Below are positions 28,442 to 39,672 of a DNA stretch of 64,000 bases, piece after piece. The notes under the pieces were generated by a model, which ran no database searches, was not told where the DNA came from, and saw only the letters and a list, made by a program, of their open reading frames with translations. Positions within the stretch are counted from its first letter, which is position 1, and each line of letters opens with the position of its first letter. The stretch is taken from contig CAJQUW010007735.1 in the NCBI GenBank assembly GCA_907163375.1, forward strand, positions 47,501-111,500, written 5' to 3'. Both the position numbers and the translations under genes were made by a program. The DNA comes from Prostheceraeus crozeri. Taxonomy: Eukaryota > Platyhelminthes > Polycladida > Euryleptidae.

Positions 28442-30588
28442 CGCCTGGAACGCTTCAAGCAGCCACGGTAAACAATCACGCTTTCCTTGACGCTTCCTTT
28501 CATCCGACCGAGCAAACTTTCGACATTCTGTCCTTACCTGCCTCCTTTGTCCCCACTCCGCGCTCTACTTCGCATGACAAGATCCTGGACCTCATCAAAA
28601 ATTTCGTAAGAAAATTGCAATGGAATGCCGCTCTTCCTCTCACCAACTTCCCATTCCAACGCCTGGGTCCTTTCCCTTCCGAACGCTGGCCTCCAAGAGC
28701 AATGGTGCCCAATCACATCCTTCGAATTTCTAGTCAGATACTCACGGCAACCAGAAATTACCTACGTCGTGACCACGAGTGTTTCAGCTCGCCAAATCTT
28801 ACTCCTACTCAATCACAGGAACTCTCACGCTTGCGTACTTCTACAACCACCACTATCAAGCCTTCAGACAAGGGCGGAAAATGGGTACTCATGCCGACTG
28901 AAGCTTACTGTGCTGAAGCTTTCAGACAACTTCACAACGCAAACTTCTACGAACCTCTGCCAAGTATACAATCTTCAACCAATCAAATTACTAGCAAACT
29001 ACGTCAACTGATCCGCCACCTCCACTCCTCCAAATTCATCACCACCAGAGAACAAGAAGTCTTATTGACGCCTCCCGACCACCGTCCAAGAAGATTTTAC
29101 CTCCTTCCGAAACTCCACAAAGAATCCTGGCCCTCAGCCGTAACTCCCCCTGGCAGACCCATCGTCACCGACATCCGTTCAATTTCACGCCGTTGCAGTG
29201 ACCTGATCAACTTCTTCCTCCTGCCTTTATGCTCTCTCCAAGCAAGTTACGTCAGGGACTCCGGCCACCTCCTCGCCATATTGAGAAGTTTTATCTGTGG
29301 CCCAGACGATATCCTTTTCTCAATGGACGTCACATCCCTCTACACCAACATCCCAATTGAAGAAGGCATCCAATCGGTCAGCGAAGCATTCCTACGCCAC
29401 CCTGATCCATGCCGCCCAGACCTTACCCTCATCTCTCTCCTCAAAACTACCCTAAATTCAAATGTCTTCATTTTCCAAGACTCCTGCTGGAGACAGAAGC
29501 GAGGTGTCGCCATGGGTAACCCGTTTGGCGGAGCTTTTGCCAACATCTTTATGGCAAAATGGGAAACATCAGCCCTCAATGACTATCCACTCAAGCCATC
29601 ACTTTGGAGGCGCTACCAAGATGATATCTTCGGCATCTGGCCCCACGGCAGGCAGGGTCTCATCGACTTTCATAACTTTCTCAACCGACGCCATCCTAAC
29701 ATCGATTTATCCCTCGACTTCGGACACTCCGTCAACTTTCTCGACCTCAGCATCCACATCTCAAATTCCAAACTCGAATTTACTCTGTTCACCAAAGACA
29801 CGGATACACACCTCATCCTACCTCGTTCCTCTTCTCACCCTCCCCACACCTTCAGGGGAGTTTTATACAGCGAAATCCTGCGATTCGCCACCCACAACTC
29901 CAGTAGAGAGGCATTCAACTCATCTCTCAACTCGATCTCCAAAGTCTGGCAGTCACAAGGCCACACCAGAACTATGATTCGCTCCGCAAAATCCAAAGTC
30001 ATCTCTTTCCTCAATTTCCACTCAGTTTGGGCCCCGGGCATGGTGCCCTGTGACTCAACCTCGTGCTCAACTTGCCCGTTCGCCACCTTCTCTGACTTCT
30101 TCAAATCGCCTCACTCAGCTAATTGCTTTCCAATCAATTGTCGCTACTCCTGTCAAAGCCAAGGTGTAATTTACCTAATTTCCTGCCTCAACTGCGGCGC
30201 TTCCTATGTCGGAGAAACCGGCAGAAGCCTAAGTGCACGGATCAGCGATCACATGTACGCAATACACAACAATCCCTCCTCGTCCTCCGTCGCCAACCAC
30301 TTCTCCAGAATTTGCCAGCCCTCCAACTTCACCTTCACTGCGATCGACTCCAGTCTCAATCCCCAACGCAGGAAGCTGAAAGAATCCCGTTGGATTACAA
30401 TCCTTAAAACCAAGCAACCCAACGGACTAAATACAATAACTTCTTTTCTCCCCAAAACCACAAATTTAATTCTCCCTTATACAAAGTGTACCTCTAACCT
30501 CATCAATGTCATTCGTGAGCTCTGTGGAACCATTCCTATTCGCCCTTCTTATACCCGTGACAGTAACCTACATGACATTTTCAATTAA
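28417..30588 (+). CDS. PLE ORF2: reverse transcriptase with GIY-YIG endonuclease
   Basis: The frame is open from 28417, overlapping the end of ORF1, and has no ATG before residue 30 counted from a TTG at 28615. Counting from that TTG: conserved KPSDKGGKW (82-90), RFYLLPKLHK (160-169) and PGRPIVTD; motif A SMDVTSLYTNIP (D238); motif B RGVAMGNPFGG (296-306); catalytic YQDD (334-337); the C-terminal RT and thumb region; a CSTCPF...C linker; and the GIY-YIG nuclease with GVIY (517-520), YVGETGRS (531-538) and a following Arg/His. The protein would nick the target and prime reverse transcription there. The frame is complete and looks functional. Lack of a nearby ATG suggests frameshifting from ORF1. 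Confidence 0.92.
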   Translation, partial: FSQDFFSLTPGTLQAATVNNHAFLDASFHPTEQTFDILSLPASFVPTPRSTSHDKILDLIKNFVRKLQWNAALPLTNFPFQRLGPFPSERWPPRAMVPNHILRISSQILTATRNYLRRDHECFSSPNLTPTQSQELSRLRTSTTTTIKPSDKGGKWVLMPTEAYCAEAFRQLHNANFYEPLPSIQSSTNQITSKLRQLIRHLHSSKFITTREQEVLLTPPDHRPRRFYLLPKLHKESWPSAVTPPGRPIVTDIRSISRRCSDLINFFLLPLCSLQASYVRDSGHLLAILRSFICGPDDILFSMDVTSLYTNIPIEEGIQSVSEAFLRHPDPCRPDLTLISLLKTTLNSNVFIFQDSCWRQKRGVAMGNPFGGAFANIFMAKWETSALNDYPLKPSLWRRYQDDIFGIWPHGRQGLIDFHNFLNRRHPNIDLSLDFGHSVNFLDLSIHISNSKLEFTLFTKDTDTHLILPRSSSHPPHTFRGVLYSEILRFATHNSSREAFNSSLNSISKVWQSQGHTRTMIRSAKSKVISFLNFHSVWAPGMVPCDSTSCSTCPFATFSDFFKSPHSANCFPINCRYSCQSQGVIYLISCLNCGASYVGETGRSLSARISDHMYAIHNNPSSSSVANHFSRICQPSNFTFTAIDSSLNPQRRKLKESRWITILKTKQPNGLNTITSFLPKTTNLILPYTKCTSNLINVIRELCGTIPIRPSYTRDSNLHDIFN
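28429..28435 (+). promoter_or_regulatory. Candidate -1 frameshift heptamer T TTT TTA
   Basis: In the ORF1 frame the codons read ACT TTT TTA GCC TAA. The heptamer T_TTT_TTA is in the correct phase and is the same slippery sequence as that of HIV-1. The ORF2 frame is exactly -1 and open across this site. The stop of ORF1 follows one codon later. Confidence 0.65.
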
Positions 30589-30708
30589 CGTCCTCTCTAA
30601 AATCTTCCGTCAATTTCCTCTTTCTTTCCTCATCTTCTTCTCCTTCCACTCTCCTTCCCTATCTTCCTTCTAGGTCTGCCGATTTCTTCTCTCACAACAT
30701 AATTTTCC

Positions 30709-31030
30709 TTTTGTAATTAATTTTCAATTTATTTCACGCATTCCTATTCCAAACAAAATCTTGGTCCTTTTGTAAAGTAATCTTCAATTTATTTTCACAC
30801 TTCCCATTTCAATAATTGTTTAATGAGCCGCTTCTCCTAGCCTCTTGAATTTTGGTCCTTTTGTAAATAATCTTCAATTTATTTTTACGCATTCCTATGT
30901 CAATAATTGCTTAATGAGCCGCTTCTCCTAGCCTCTTGAATCTTGGTCCTTTTGTAAGTAATCTTCAATTTATTTTTACGCATTCCTATTTCAATAATTG
31001 TTTAATGAGCCGCTTCTCCTAGCCTCTTGA
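30709..31030 (+). repeat. Minisatellite in the PLE 3' UTR, full copy
   Basis: Same repeat of about 90 bp as at 26296-26617, with the same number of units in the same order. The array was therefore copied with the element and not expanded independently. Confidence 0.85.
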
Positions 31031-31282
31031 CTTCACGTCTTCTTCTTTGAGTTTGTTTACTAAATCTCTTGACGACTCTGTTTTCTTAACTCGTTCACGC
31101 CTTTTGTTCAGCGTTTCCTTTCATCTGCCCCTCAAAAACTTAGCTCCACACTCAATTCCTGCTCAACTCCACTTCTCATTGTATTCAACGCCCAGTGCTA
31201 TTGTCAATTTCTCCTATTGTCCAATTAGTCTCCCACCCTTACTTATGTGAATTTTTCTTTGCATTAACATCATTTTTGTATC

Positions 31283-31319
31283 TTGAGCTGATGAAGCATT
31301 ACGCGAAACCGGTCCTCAA
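31283..31319 (+). ncRNA. Hammerhead ribozyme motif, full PLE copy
   Basis: Identical to the upstream motif: TTGAG, CTGATGA (31288-31294), GAAA (31305-31308), CCGGTC, CTCAA. Two hammerheads in the same orientation about 4.4 kb apart could release one unit-length RNA that starts at the cleavage site. Confidence 0.75.
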
Positions 31320-31414
31320 TTACATTTACTCCATCAAACTGCTGCTGAATTTTTGATTTTTGATTTTGAAAGGACGTCAGAGCGAGCGACTCAGGCTCTT
31401 GCCTCTCACTCTCC

Positions 31415-33373
<1,959 letters not shown>

Positions 33374-34163
33374 CTCAGAACTCAGAACTCAGAGCTCAGA
33401 ACTCAGAAAGTTTATTGACCAAATTTTGGTACAAACAGACAAAGTTTTGTGGTGATGATAATTACTGTAACATAAAAAGAGATGAGATTTACAAAAAAAT
33501 TAAGTGGATGAATGAAGGAATGCGGCAACCACAACCAGGAATGATGTCTGATTCACGATGAAGAATGATATATATGAAGCACTTCAACGGATGTTGCGTT
33601 AGAATGAGTCTGAAAAGTTTCTGATGCACAATTAGAAATTCACATTATGATATTATTAATGATATTATTTACAAAAATATGAGTACGATGACATTGAGGC
33701 ATGAGCATGAAATGATGACAACAAAATTACGATAGCGAGAATGGTTATGATACATTTACAAAGGCATGAATTTCTCTCATCGCATGTTGAGCATAATCAT
33801 TATAGTATGCATGAGTAAATGAGCAGGAAGGATTGTCATAAACGAATGAGGTGAGGAGGGAAATATATTTCAAAAGGATGATATTCATAGCAATTGTAAT
33901 GATAAATACATGTTAATTTAAGAATTAGTAAATGTTATTAATGTCTTATTTACCAATCACACTTCATCACAGCAGATTATTAACCCTATTATTAAATCGG
34001 AGGTTCGGTTTATTAAAATCAAAAATTTTGTAAGTACAAGTAGTAGAACGTGATGTGTTCCAAGAGTCAAGAATGTAATATAGCATTCCTCTGGCGAAGC
34101 AAGAGAAACCCATGGGACAGATCACGTTCAAGAACAGAAATTCAGATGAATAATTTTACATAC

Positions 34164-34248
34164 CTGGAATGATATGACAAAAGTTTGGTTAGTCAAATAT
34201 GGAGCACGAGCGGTTGAAGTTTCCGACCTCCGATATGAAGGAATGCTT
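34164..34248 (-). repeat. LINE C terminal-type repeat, 3' UTR copy (putative exon 1)
   Basis: This 85-bp segment is identical to 39259-39343. On the minus strand it ends in CATTCCAG and is followed directly by GTATGTAA, a splice-donor consensus. It starts seven bases after the initiator-like +1. LINE A has the same segment (1622-1706) with one substitution. Confidence 0.9.
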
Positions 34249-34257
34249 GCAGAGTGA
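34224..34257 (-). promoter_or_regulatory. Initiator plus DPE-like promoter in the LINE C 3' UTR
   Basis: On the minus strand, TCACTCT (34251-34257) places +1 at 34255. GGTCG lies at +28 to +32 (34224-34228), within ATATCGGAGGTCG, which LINE B shares. The 5' copy retains only the DPE part. Confidence 0.5.
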
Positions 34258-34809
34258 GACAATTGTTGCATCGTCTATCAGTATCAGTAAACATTAATCA
34301 CTCGGCACTGTTTCTTATGTCCAAGGTTATGTGGATCGATCATTAATTATTCATTTTATTGTTTCATAGATATTGTAGTCAGTATTTGCTAAAAATCGTA
34401 ATGGAATGGGCGTGATAATACATTTATTAAACAAGCAGGTTGGCATGTCAAAGTAACTGTCCATTGTTTCTTATATATGTATGGTGCGTTATCGATGAAT
34501 TCATTAATGGCATGCGTCTGTCCAACCTTTTTTGTGTTCAAAGTTGCATAGAAATCGAATGTAGTTGATCAATATCACAGGTTGCGTGCATTGATGAATT
34601 TGTAAGACAGATGGAAATCCAAATGTTAACGGAATCTATTGTTTCTCAAATACATGTGATTTCGTAAGTTTATGTAATTATCATCATCACACATCTGTCA
34701 ACTTTTCAGGGCTTCATAGAAATCGTATCATAAGCAGTTGATCAACTCAATGGAGCGGTCATGATAATAAAACTGAAAACTGGACAGATTGATATAGTAG
34801 ATGTTATCA

Positions 34810-37800
34810 TTATCGATTGTTCCTTATGTGCATTGCTTTGGCAATGAATTCATCGATGGCACATGCCTGTCTTGCCTTTAGCGTATTCATATTTTCATAG
34901 AAATCCGACCGATCACAATTACTTAGGAATGGAACCAATGCAAGTCGTTCAGTCATATATCGTGGACAAATTGACATGAAATGAAAAATGTCTTCTATTT
35001 CATTCTTATCACAGAATTTGCAAATGAAATCGTTATGAGTACTTCGGTTTTGATATGTGCCAGTTTCTGCTGCAAGAGTGTGATTACCAGTTCGAAGTTT
35101 CAGGATATTTTCAATCTTGATTTTATTGCTAACTAGATGCAAATATTGCTTCGTCTCACATTGAAATCTACATAGTTCTAAATATCTTATTCCTTTGCTG
35201 CTATTTCTTGCACTGTTAATCCAGTCTTTCCTGAAATATTCAAATAAAACGGTGTTGATAACAGTTTTTGGCTTTTTATCATTATAATCAAAGTTTTGTA
35301 GCTGTTGCAATTGAGTCTTTTCCATCAGTTTAACTATCCTGTCACACCATGTATTGCGGAATAATTTCAAATTTAAGTTGGCATTTATAGCCTTAAAAAT
35401 TCGTGTAATCAGCCTATGATTATTTTCATCTTCCTTTAACTTCATGTAATAATTAAAAGCTGATTTATAGTAATGGAATTCCAAGGGTTTTATACCGAAT
35501 TCACCGATTATGCAATAGTTTGGTGTCGTGATTCTTAAATGGTGAAATTTTTTATAGAATTGCATAATAATTTTATTCGGATCATTCAAATTTCTATCAA
35601 AATATAATTCACCACCATATTTCATTTTCGATAGTGTCAACATTTCAAATGTTTCATTTAATATCTTCGCGTCAACAGTTACAAATTCTTTCAGAGTTTT
35701 GGCAGTTATGTATGATGATAGTTTTCCTTTCTTAGTGACTTCTTCAATTTGCTTTCTATCGCTTTTTGCGATCCAAACACCTAAGTATTTATATTCTTCT
35801 ACTACTTGAATCGGTGTTATAGCATCATTATCTTTCAGTAATAACTCCCTAAAAATGTTTGTTTCATTGTATATCATAATTTTAGTTTTTTCATAGTTTA
35901 TGTTCAGACCGTTTTCATTACAGAATTTTCTCATGTATTCCAGTTGTCTGATCAATCCATGTTGGGATTTGCTCAATAATACCAGATCATCAGCATATAC
36001 TAGTGATGCTAATTTAATATCAATTATTTCAACTGGATCAATGTTCTTCATATTTGCGTCAAATTTACAAAGCAAATCATTGATATAAAGACAAAATAAT
36101 ATTGGTGATAAACTGTCTCCCTGTGGAATTCCATTATTTAATCTAAATTCTCCACTTTCTTTTCCATCAAATAATATTTTGTATTTTTTATTATTTATTA
36201 TATTTTCCATTAAGGACAAATAGTCGCCTTTCGGTATAATAGCTCTTAATTTGTTGATTAAATGAAATTTAGGAATTGAATCAAAAGCCTTTGAAAGATC
36301 AATGAAACATATGTAAAGGGGCTGTCTGTCATTTTTATGAATTTGAATAATTTCTCGGATCATCCAGATATTATCTATGGTTGAGTGTTCTCTTCGGAAC
36401 CCAGTTTGAGATTCATGAAGTAATCCGTATTTATCTATCCAAGTATGTAGTCTATCGTTCAGTATCTTCGTTAGAATCTTCTCAATACATGATGATAAAT
36501 TTAAGCATCGATATGAGTTCACATCATTTTTGTCTCCTTTCTTAAAGATAGGAGTTGTCCAGCTTAATTCCCATGGAGTGGTTTTATCATGCAAGATGTT
36601 GTTGAAAAGTACTTCAAGCACCTTTATTTGATTTGGATTGTTCTTAAACATTTCATATATTATTTTGTCTGGGCCACTGGATTTAGAATTTTTTGTTAAT
36701 TTAACTGCTCTTTCAATTTCCATTAAAGTGATTTTTTTATTTAGAGAGCTATCTTCGATTTTTGTGCATAGATGAGGATTAATTTCATTTTGATTGACTT
36801 TTGATTGCATAAATTGTTGATTTCTATCTTCAAGATAGTCTCTAAAATTTTCTGCGGTTAATTTACTTTTGACTTTTTTACTTTTCTTAGGTCTACTTTT
36901 ATTCAACAGTTCCCAATATTTTTCCGAGTCATTGTTTGTTTTCGCATTTTGAAGTTCAGATAATTTCAACTTTTGCAAATTTCGTTTCTCTGATTTTAAG
37001 TTTTTGTTGTACTGTTTCTTTTTTCGTAGCAGAGCATGTAGATTTTCCTCTGTTGAATTTTGTTTATAAGTTTCGATAGCAGCATTGTAAGTTTTACGAA
37101 GATTTCTTGTATCTTTAGAATATGTTATTTGTCTATTCGGTTCTGCTTTGATACATATTTCTTTACATGCGCTAATCAGATAATTATATATTTCTATTGA
37201 ATTTGGTTTTTTTTCATTTATCTTTTTGATTAGTGTTGCACTTTTTGCTATTAGAGCTTCATTAAATTTACTTGAATCATGATTTGTGATCATTTTAAAT
37301 GGTTTAATTGCTTGATTGATATTATACCTATGTCTGACTGAATTAGTCCTCATCGATGTTTTTGTTTCTATATCAAATTTTATCTGCAAAGGTCTGTGAT
37401 CCGTAAATAGTTTAGGTTCTAAAATTTCAAAGGCCTTTAATTTTTTTATCATAGATTCTGATATGATCAAATAGTCGATGACGGACTTATAGTTCTTCTC
37501 CTTTTGAATTCTACAGAAAGTATGTTTTCCGGTATCATATCTACCGTTTGCTATAACAAGACAATTTTCATTGCAGAACTCTATCATTTCTCTGCCTTGT
37601 TTATTTATTATTAAATCTTCAGATTTTCTGGTGGGGAGATTCATATGTTCGTTGTCATTTAATTTACCGATTCTGCTATTGAGATCTCCCAACATGATGA
37701 CGTTCTTCATCTGGAATGTCTTTATATATTCCTTTATTTTATTTAAGAAATTTTTGTCAGCGTATTTTGACTCTCTGCTTTCTCGGTAGCAAAGGATAAG

Positions 37801-38205
37801 AAATATTTCTTTCAATTCTTTCCATTCACTATTTAACATCTTTATAATTATCAGGTCTCCATTTTCAGCAACCAATTTTTCTATATTTAGTCTGTTTTGC
37901 TCATTTCTATAATACAAGCTCACTCCTTTAATTTGTCTTCCAAAATTATTCTTATTTTTACAGAAGGTTTCTATAACATGAAAATTATTTATCGCTAAAT
38001 TTAGAGATGCATTTTCATTTAAGTGAGTCTCAGTAAAACAGACGATATCAGTGTCTTGTATATCTTTGATCATATCAGAGTCATGAAGCTTATTAACATT
38101 TAATCCGTTGATGTTAGTATAATAAATTTTTAATGTCTTGCTGCTCTTACCACAATTTTCTCCTATCTTAGGCGCCTCCTCTCCTCGTTCGTCTATGTTA
38201 AACAA
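34810..38205 (-). CDS. LINE C ORF2: APE-type endonuclease and reverse transcriptase
   Basis: About 1131 residues. The APE-type endonuclease has YTNINGLN (29-36), TETHL (58-62), GDLNSRIG (173-180), VIDYLI (242-247) and FTDHRPL (267-273). The reverse transcriptase has SGPDKI, TPIFKKGDKN, FIDLSKAFDS (634-643), NGIPQGDSLSP (691-701) and the catalytic YADD (737-740). The C-terminus has a C-x2-C-x9-H-x4-C knuckle around residues 1063-1083. The enzyme would nick (TC)n DNA and copy the element RNA there. The frame is open upstream to about 38274 with no ATG; the first codons read TTG TTT AAC. FNIDERGEE at the start is conserved in LINE B, so this stretch seems to be translated. The clade is uncertain; (TC)n-specific LINEs (Kibi, Tx1 clade) are known from memory, but I could not compare sequences. 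Confidence 0.93.
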   Translation of the reverse strand: MFNIDERGEEAPKIGENCGKSSKTLKIYYTNINGLNVNKLHDSDMIKDIQDTDIVCFTETHLNENASLNLAINNFHVIETFCKNKNNFGRQIKGVSLYYRNEQNRLNIEKLVAENGDLIIIKMLNSEWKELKEIFLILCYRESRESKYADKNFLNKIKEYIKTFQMKNVIMLGDLNSRIGKLNDNEHMNLPTRKSEDLIINKQGREMIEFCNENCLVIANGRYDTGKHTFCRIQKEKNYKSVIDYLIISESMIKKLKAFEILEPKLFTDHRPLQIKFDIETKTSMRTNSVRHRYNINQAIKPFKMITNHDSSKFNEALIAKSATLIKKINEKKPNSIEIYNYLISACKEICIKAEPNRQITYSKDTRNLRKTYNAAIETYKQNSTEENLHALLRKKKQYNKNLKSEKRNLQKLKLSELQNAKTNNDSEKYWELLNKSRPKKSKKVKSKLTAENFRDYLEDRNQQFMQSKVNQNEINPHLCTKIEDSSLNKKITLMEIERAVKLTKNSKSSGPDKIIYEMFKNNPNQIKVLEVLFNNILHDKTTPWELSWTTPIFKKGDKNDVNSYRCLNLSSCIEKILTKILNDRLHTWIDKYGLLHESQTGFRREHSTIDNIWMIREIIQIHKNDRQPLYICFIDLSKAFDSIPKFHLINKLRAIIPKGDYLSLMENIINNKKYKILFDGKESGEFRLNNGIPQGDSLSPILFCLYINDLLCKFDANMKNIDPVEIIDIKLASLVYADDLVLLSKSQHGLIRQLEYMRKFCNENGLNINYEKTKIMIYNETNIFRELLLKDNDAITPIQVVEEYKYLGVWIAKSDRKQIEEVTKKGKLSSYITAKTLKEFVTVDAKILNETFEMLTLSKMKYGGELYFDRNLNDPNKIIMQFYKKFHHLRITTPNYCIIGEFGIKPLEFHYYKSAFNYYMKLKEDENNHRLITRIFKAINANLNLKLFRNTWCDRIVKLMEKTQLQQLQNFDYNDKKPKTVINTVLFEYFRKDWINSARNSSKGIRYLELCRFQCETKQYLHLVSNKIKIENILKLRTGNHTLAAETGTYQNRSTHNDFICKFCDKNEIEDIFHFMSICPRYMTERLALVPFLSNCDRSDFYENMNTLKARQACAIDEFIAKAMHIRNNR

Positions 38206-39250
38206 AAGGTTGCATTGACGAATGCATGTTATAGTTCGGATAGAGGTTACCTGGCTGAGTTGCAGGATGATTGTTCACAATTGGGAAATGATGTTGTTGA
38301 AAAGGTTGTTGATATGGCTGTGGACGCTGATGCTGCTGCGAGTATTGGTAATATGTCGGATGCTGCGGATAGGTTGGATGTTGAGGTCCGCGGAAATTGC
38401 CCCTGTTATTCCTGGTCCATCTTCCGGATTGTCTGGAGCTATAACAGTTTCGAGCGATGTGCCCGATTCGTCCGCAGGAATAGCACTTCGGTGGTGGTCT
38501 TCTCTGTTGTCTGTAATGATTGCGGGGGATTGCTTGCCTATAATGCTGGTGAGGAGGATGCTGGATCGGCTGTGGAATCTGATTGTAGGGTTTGCTATCC
38601 ACCGTTATCCTTATATCGTCGATCAGATGTTTTATTACCGTCAGTTCACTTCTTGTATCTTCTTTTTGCTTTCGTAGTAATGTGAGTACTTCGTTGTTGC
38701 TGCTATCCGTATTCTGTTGCTCTGAGCCTTGATCTTTTCTCGATCTCTCCTTTTCTTCAAATTCAGCTAGCTGTGTCTCGTACATATTTAATGAGAGGAT
38801 CATAGTTTCATTTTTTCTGCTCAATTGCAATACTTCTTCTTCCAATTTGTTTTTCTCCTCCAGGGCTCTGTCGAGGTTTTGAACCAGCTCAATCATTTCG
38901 TTTTGCTTCACCTGCAAGCGTTTCTTGTACTCGCTGAGAAGAGTAGAATTGCCATCATAGCTATTCATTTGATCCTTTACTATGGCAAATTCTTGAGGAT
39001 GTATCTTCTCAATGCATTTTGAGCATGCAAATTTTCTATGATATAGGTTTTCTTTGTAATACTTCACAATTTCAAACGGTGGGAGGTCAGTGCAACTAAA
39101 GTGCCAAAGTGTGTTGCACTTTTTGCATTCAAGAGAGCTGTCTGTTGGGACTACTTTCTCGCATTTCTCACACAAAATTTCAAGCTTTGCAAATTGGGAT
39201 GAAGGAGATGTTGGTTGATCAGTTATCGGGGTTGTTGGTGCCGCACTCAT
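38198..39250 (-). CDS. LINE C ORF1: PHD-like finger, coiled coil, CCHC nucleic-acid-binding protein
   Basis: 350 residues from an ATG 93 nt after the 5' end. The PHD-like finger uses C27, C30, C42, C45, H50, C53, C76 and C79. Residues 100-170 are Glu/Lys/Leu-rich and probably coiled coil. The CCHC knuckle CYSCGRIGHIARNCY spans 256-270, and the tail is rich in Gln, Pro, His and Tyr. It would coat the element RNA and oligomerise, as other LINE ORF1 proteins do; the PHD-like finger could help target chromatin. The layout matches LINE B ORF1. The stop codon TAA at 38198-38200 overlaps the ORF2 frame, which is +1 relative to this frame. Confidence 0.9.
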   Translation of the reverse strand: MSAAPTTPITDQPTSPSSQFAKLEILCEKCEKVVPTDSSLECKKCNTLWHFSCTDLPPFEIVKYYKENLYHRKFACSKCIEKIHPQEFAIVKDQMNSYDGNSTLLSEYKKRLQVKQNEMIELVQNLDRALEEKNKLEEEVLQLSRKNETMILSLNMYETQLAEFEEKERSRKDQGSEQQNTDSSNNEVLTLLRKQKEDTRSELTVIKHLIDDIRITVDSKPYNQIPQPIQHPPHQHYRQAIPRNHYRQQRRPPPKCYSCGRIGHIARNCYSSRQSGRWTRNNRGNFRGPQHPTYPQHPTYYQYSQQHQRPQPYQQPFQQHHFPIVNNHPATQPGNLYPNYNMHSSMQPFV

Positions 39251-39258
39251 GATGGTAT

Positions 39259-39343
39259 CTGGAATGATATGACAAAAGTTTGGTTAGTCAAATATGGAGC
39301 ACGAGCGGTTGAAGTTTCCGACCTCCGATATGAAGGAATGCTT
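39259..39343 (-). repeat. LINE C 5' UTR, identical to a segment of its 3' UTR
   Basis: 85 bp identical to 34164-34248. On the minus strand it contains CTAAC, a perfect branch-point consensus, then a pyrimidine-leaning stretch and CATTCCAG joined to ATACCATC and the ORF1 ATG. It therefore resembles a 3' splice acceptor. Confidence 0.88.
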
Positions 39344-39639
39344 ACAAAACATAATCCTTCTATCACCTTATTGACTGATTACTTATTGCAGTTGCAATCA
39401 CGAAAATTTGTGAATATGTTTTAATTTATCTTGATTGAGCCATTTTCACAAAAAATATATTTCTCAAGATGCCGATTTTCAAATATATATATATTTAATG
39501 TTTTAAGTTGCAAAACGATGAATAATTCAAAAACAATTATATATATTTGTATGTATTGAAATGCATGATTTGATGTAAGCCTACGTATGCATGTAGTACA
39601 TTTTGAGGATGACATTAACAAGTAGCCAATTTCAACTTG

Positions 39640-39672
39640 GCATAACTTATAATTTGCAATTATAAGTTATGC
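39640..39672. repeat. Perfect 15-bp inverted repeat with a 3-nt loop
   Basis: GCATAACTTATAATT (39640-39654) and its exact reverse complement (39658-39672) flank TGC. The stem is AT-rich and perfectly paired. It lies about 300 bp beyond the edge of the retroelement cluster. It is too short for a typical miRNA precursor. Confidence 0.85.

Noticed and set aside
38215-38685. 156- and 151-codon plus-strand frames
   Set aside because: Antisense of the Gln/Pro-rich tail and CCHC region of LINE C ORF1; no independent motifs.
39421-39621. Short minus-strand frame near 39.5 kb with a hydrophobic segment
   Set aside because: AT-rich chance frame with no motif or neighbouring coding sequence.
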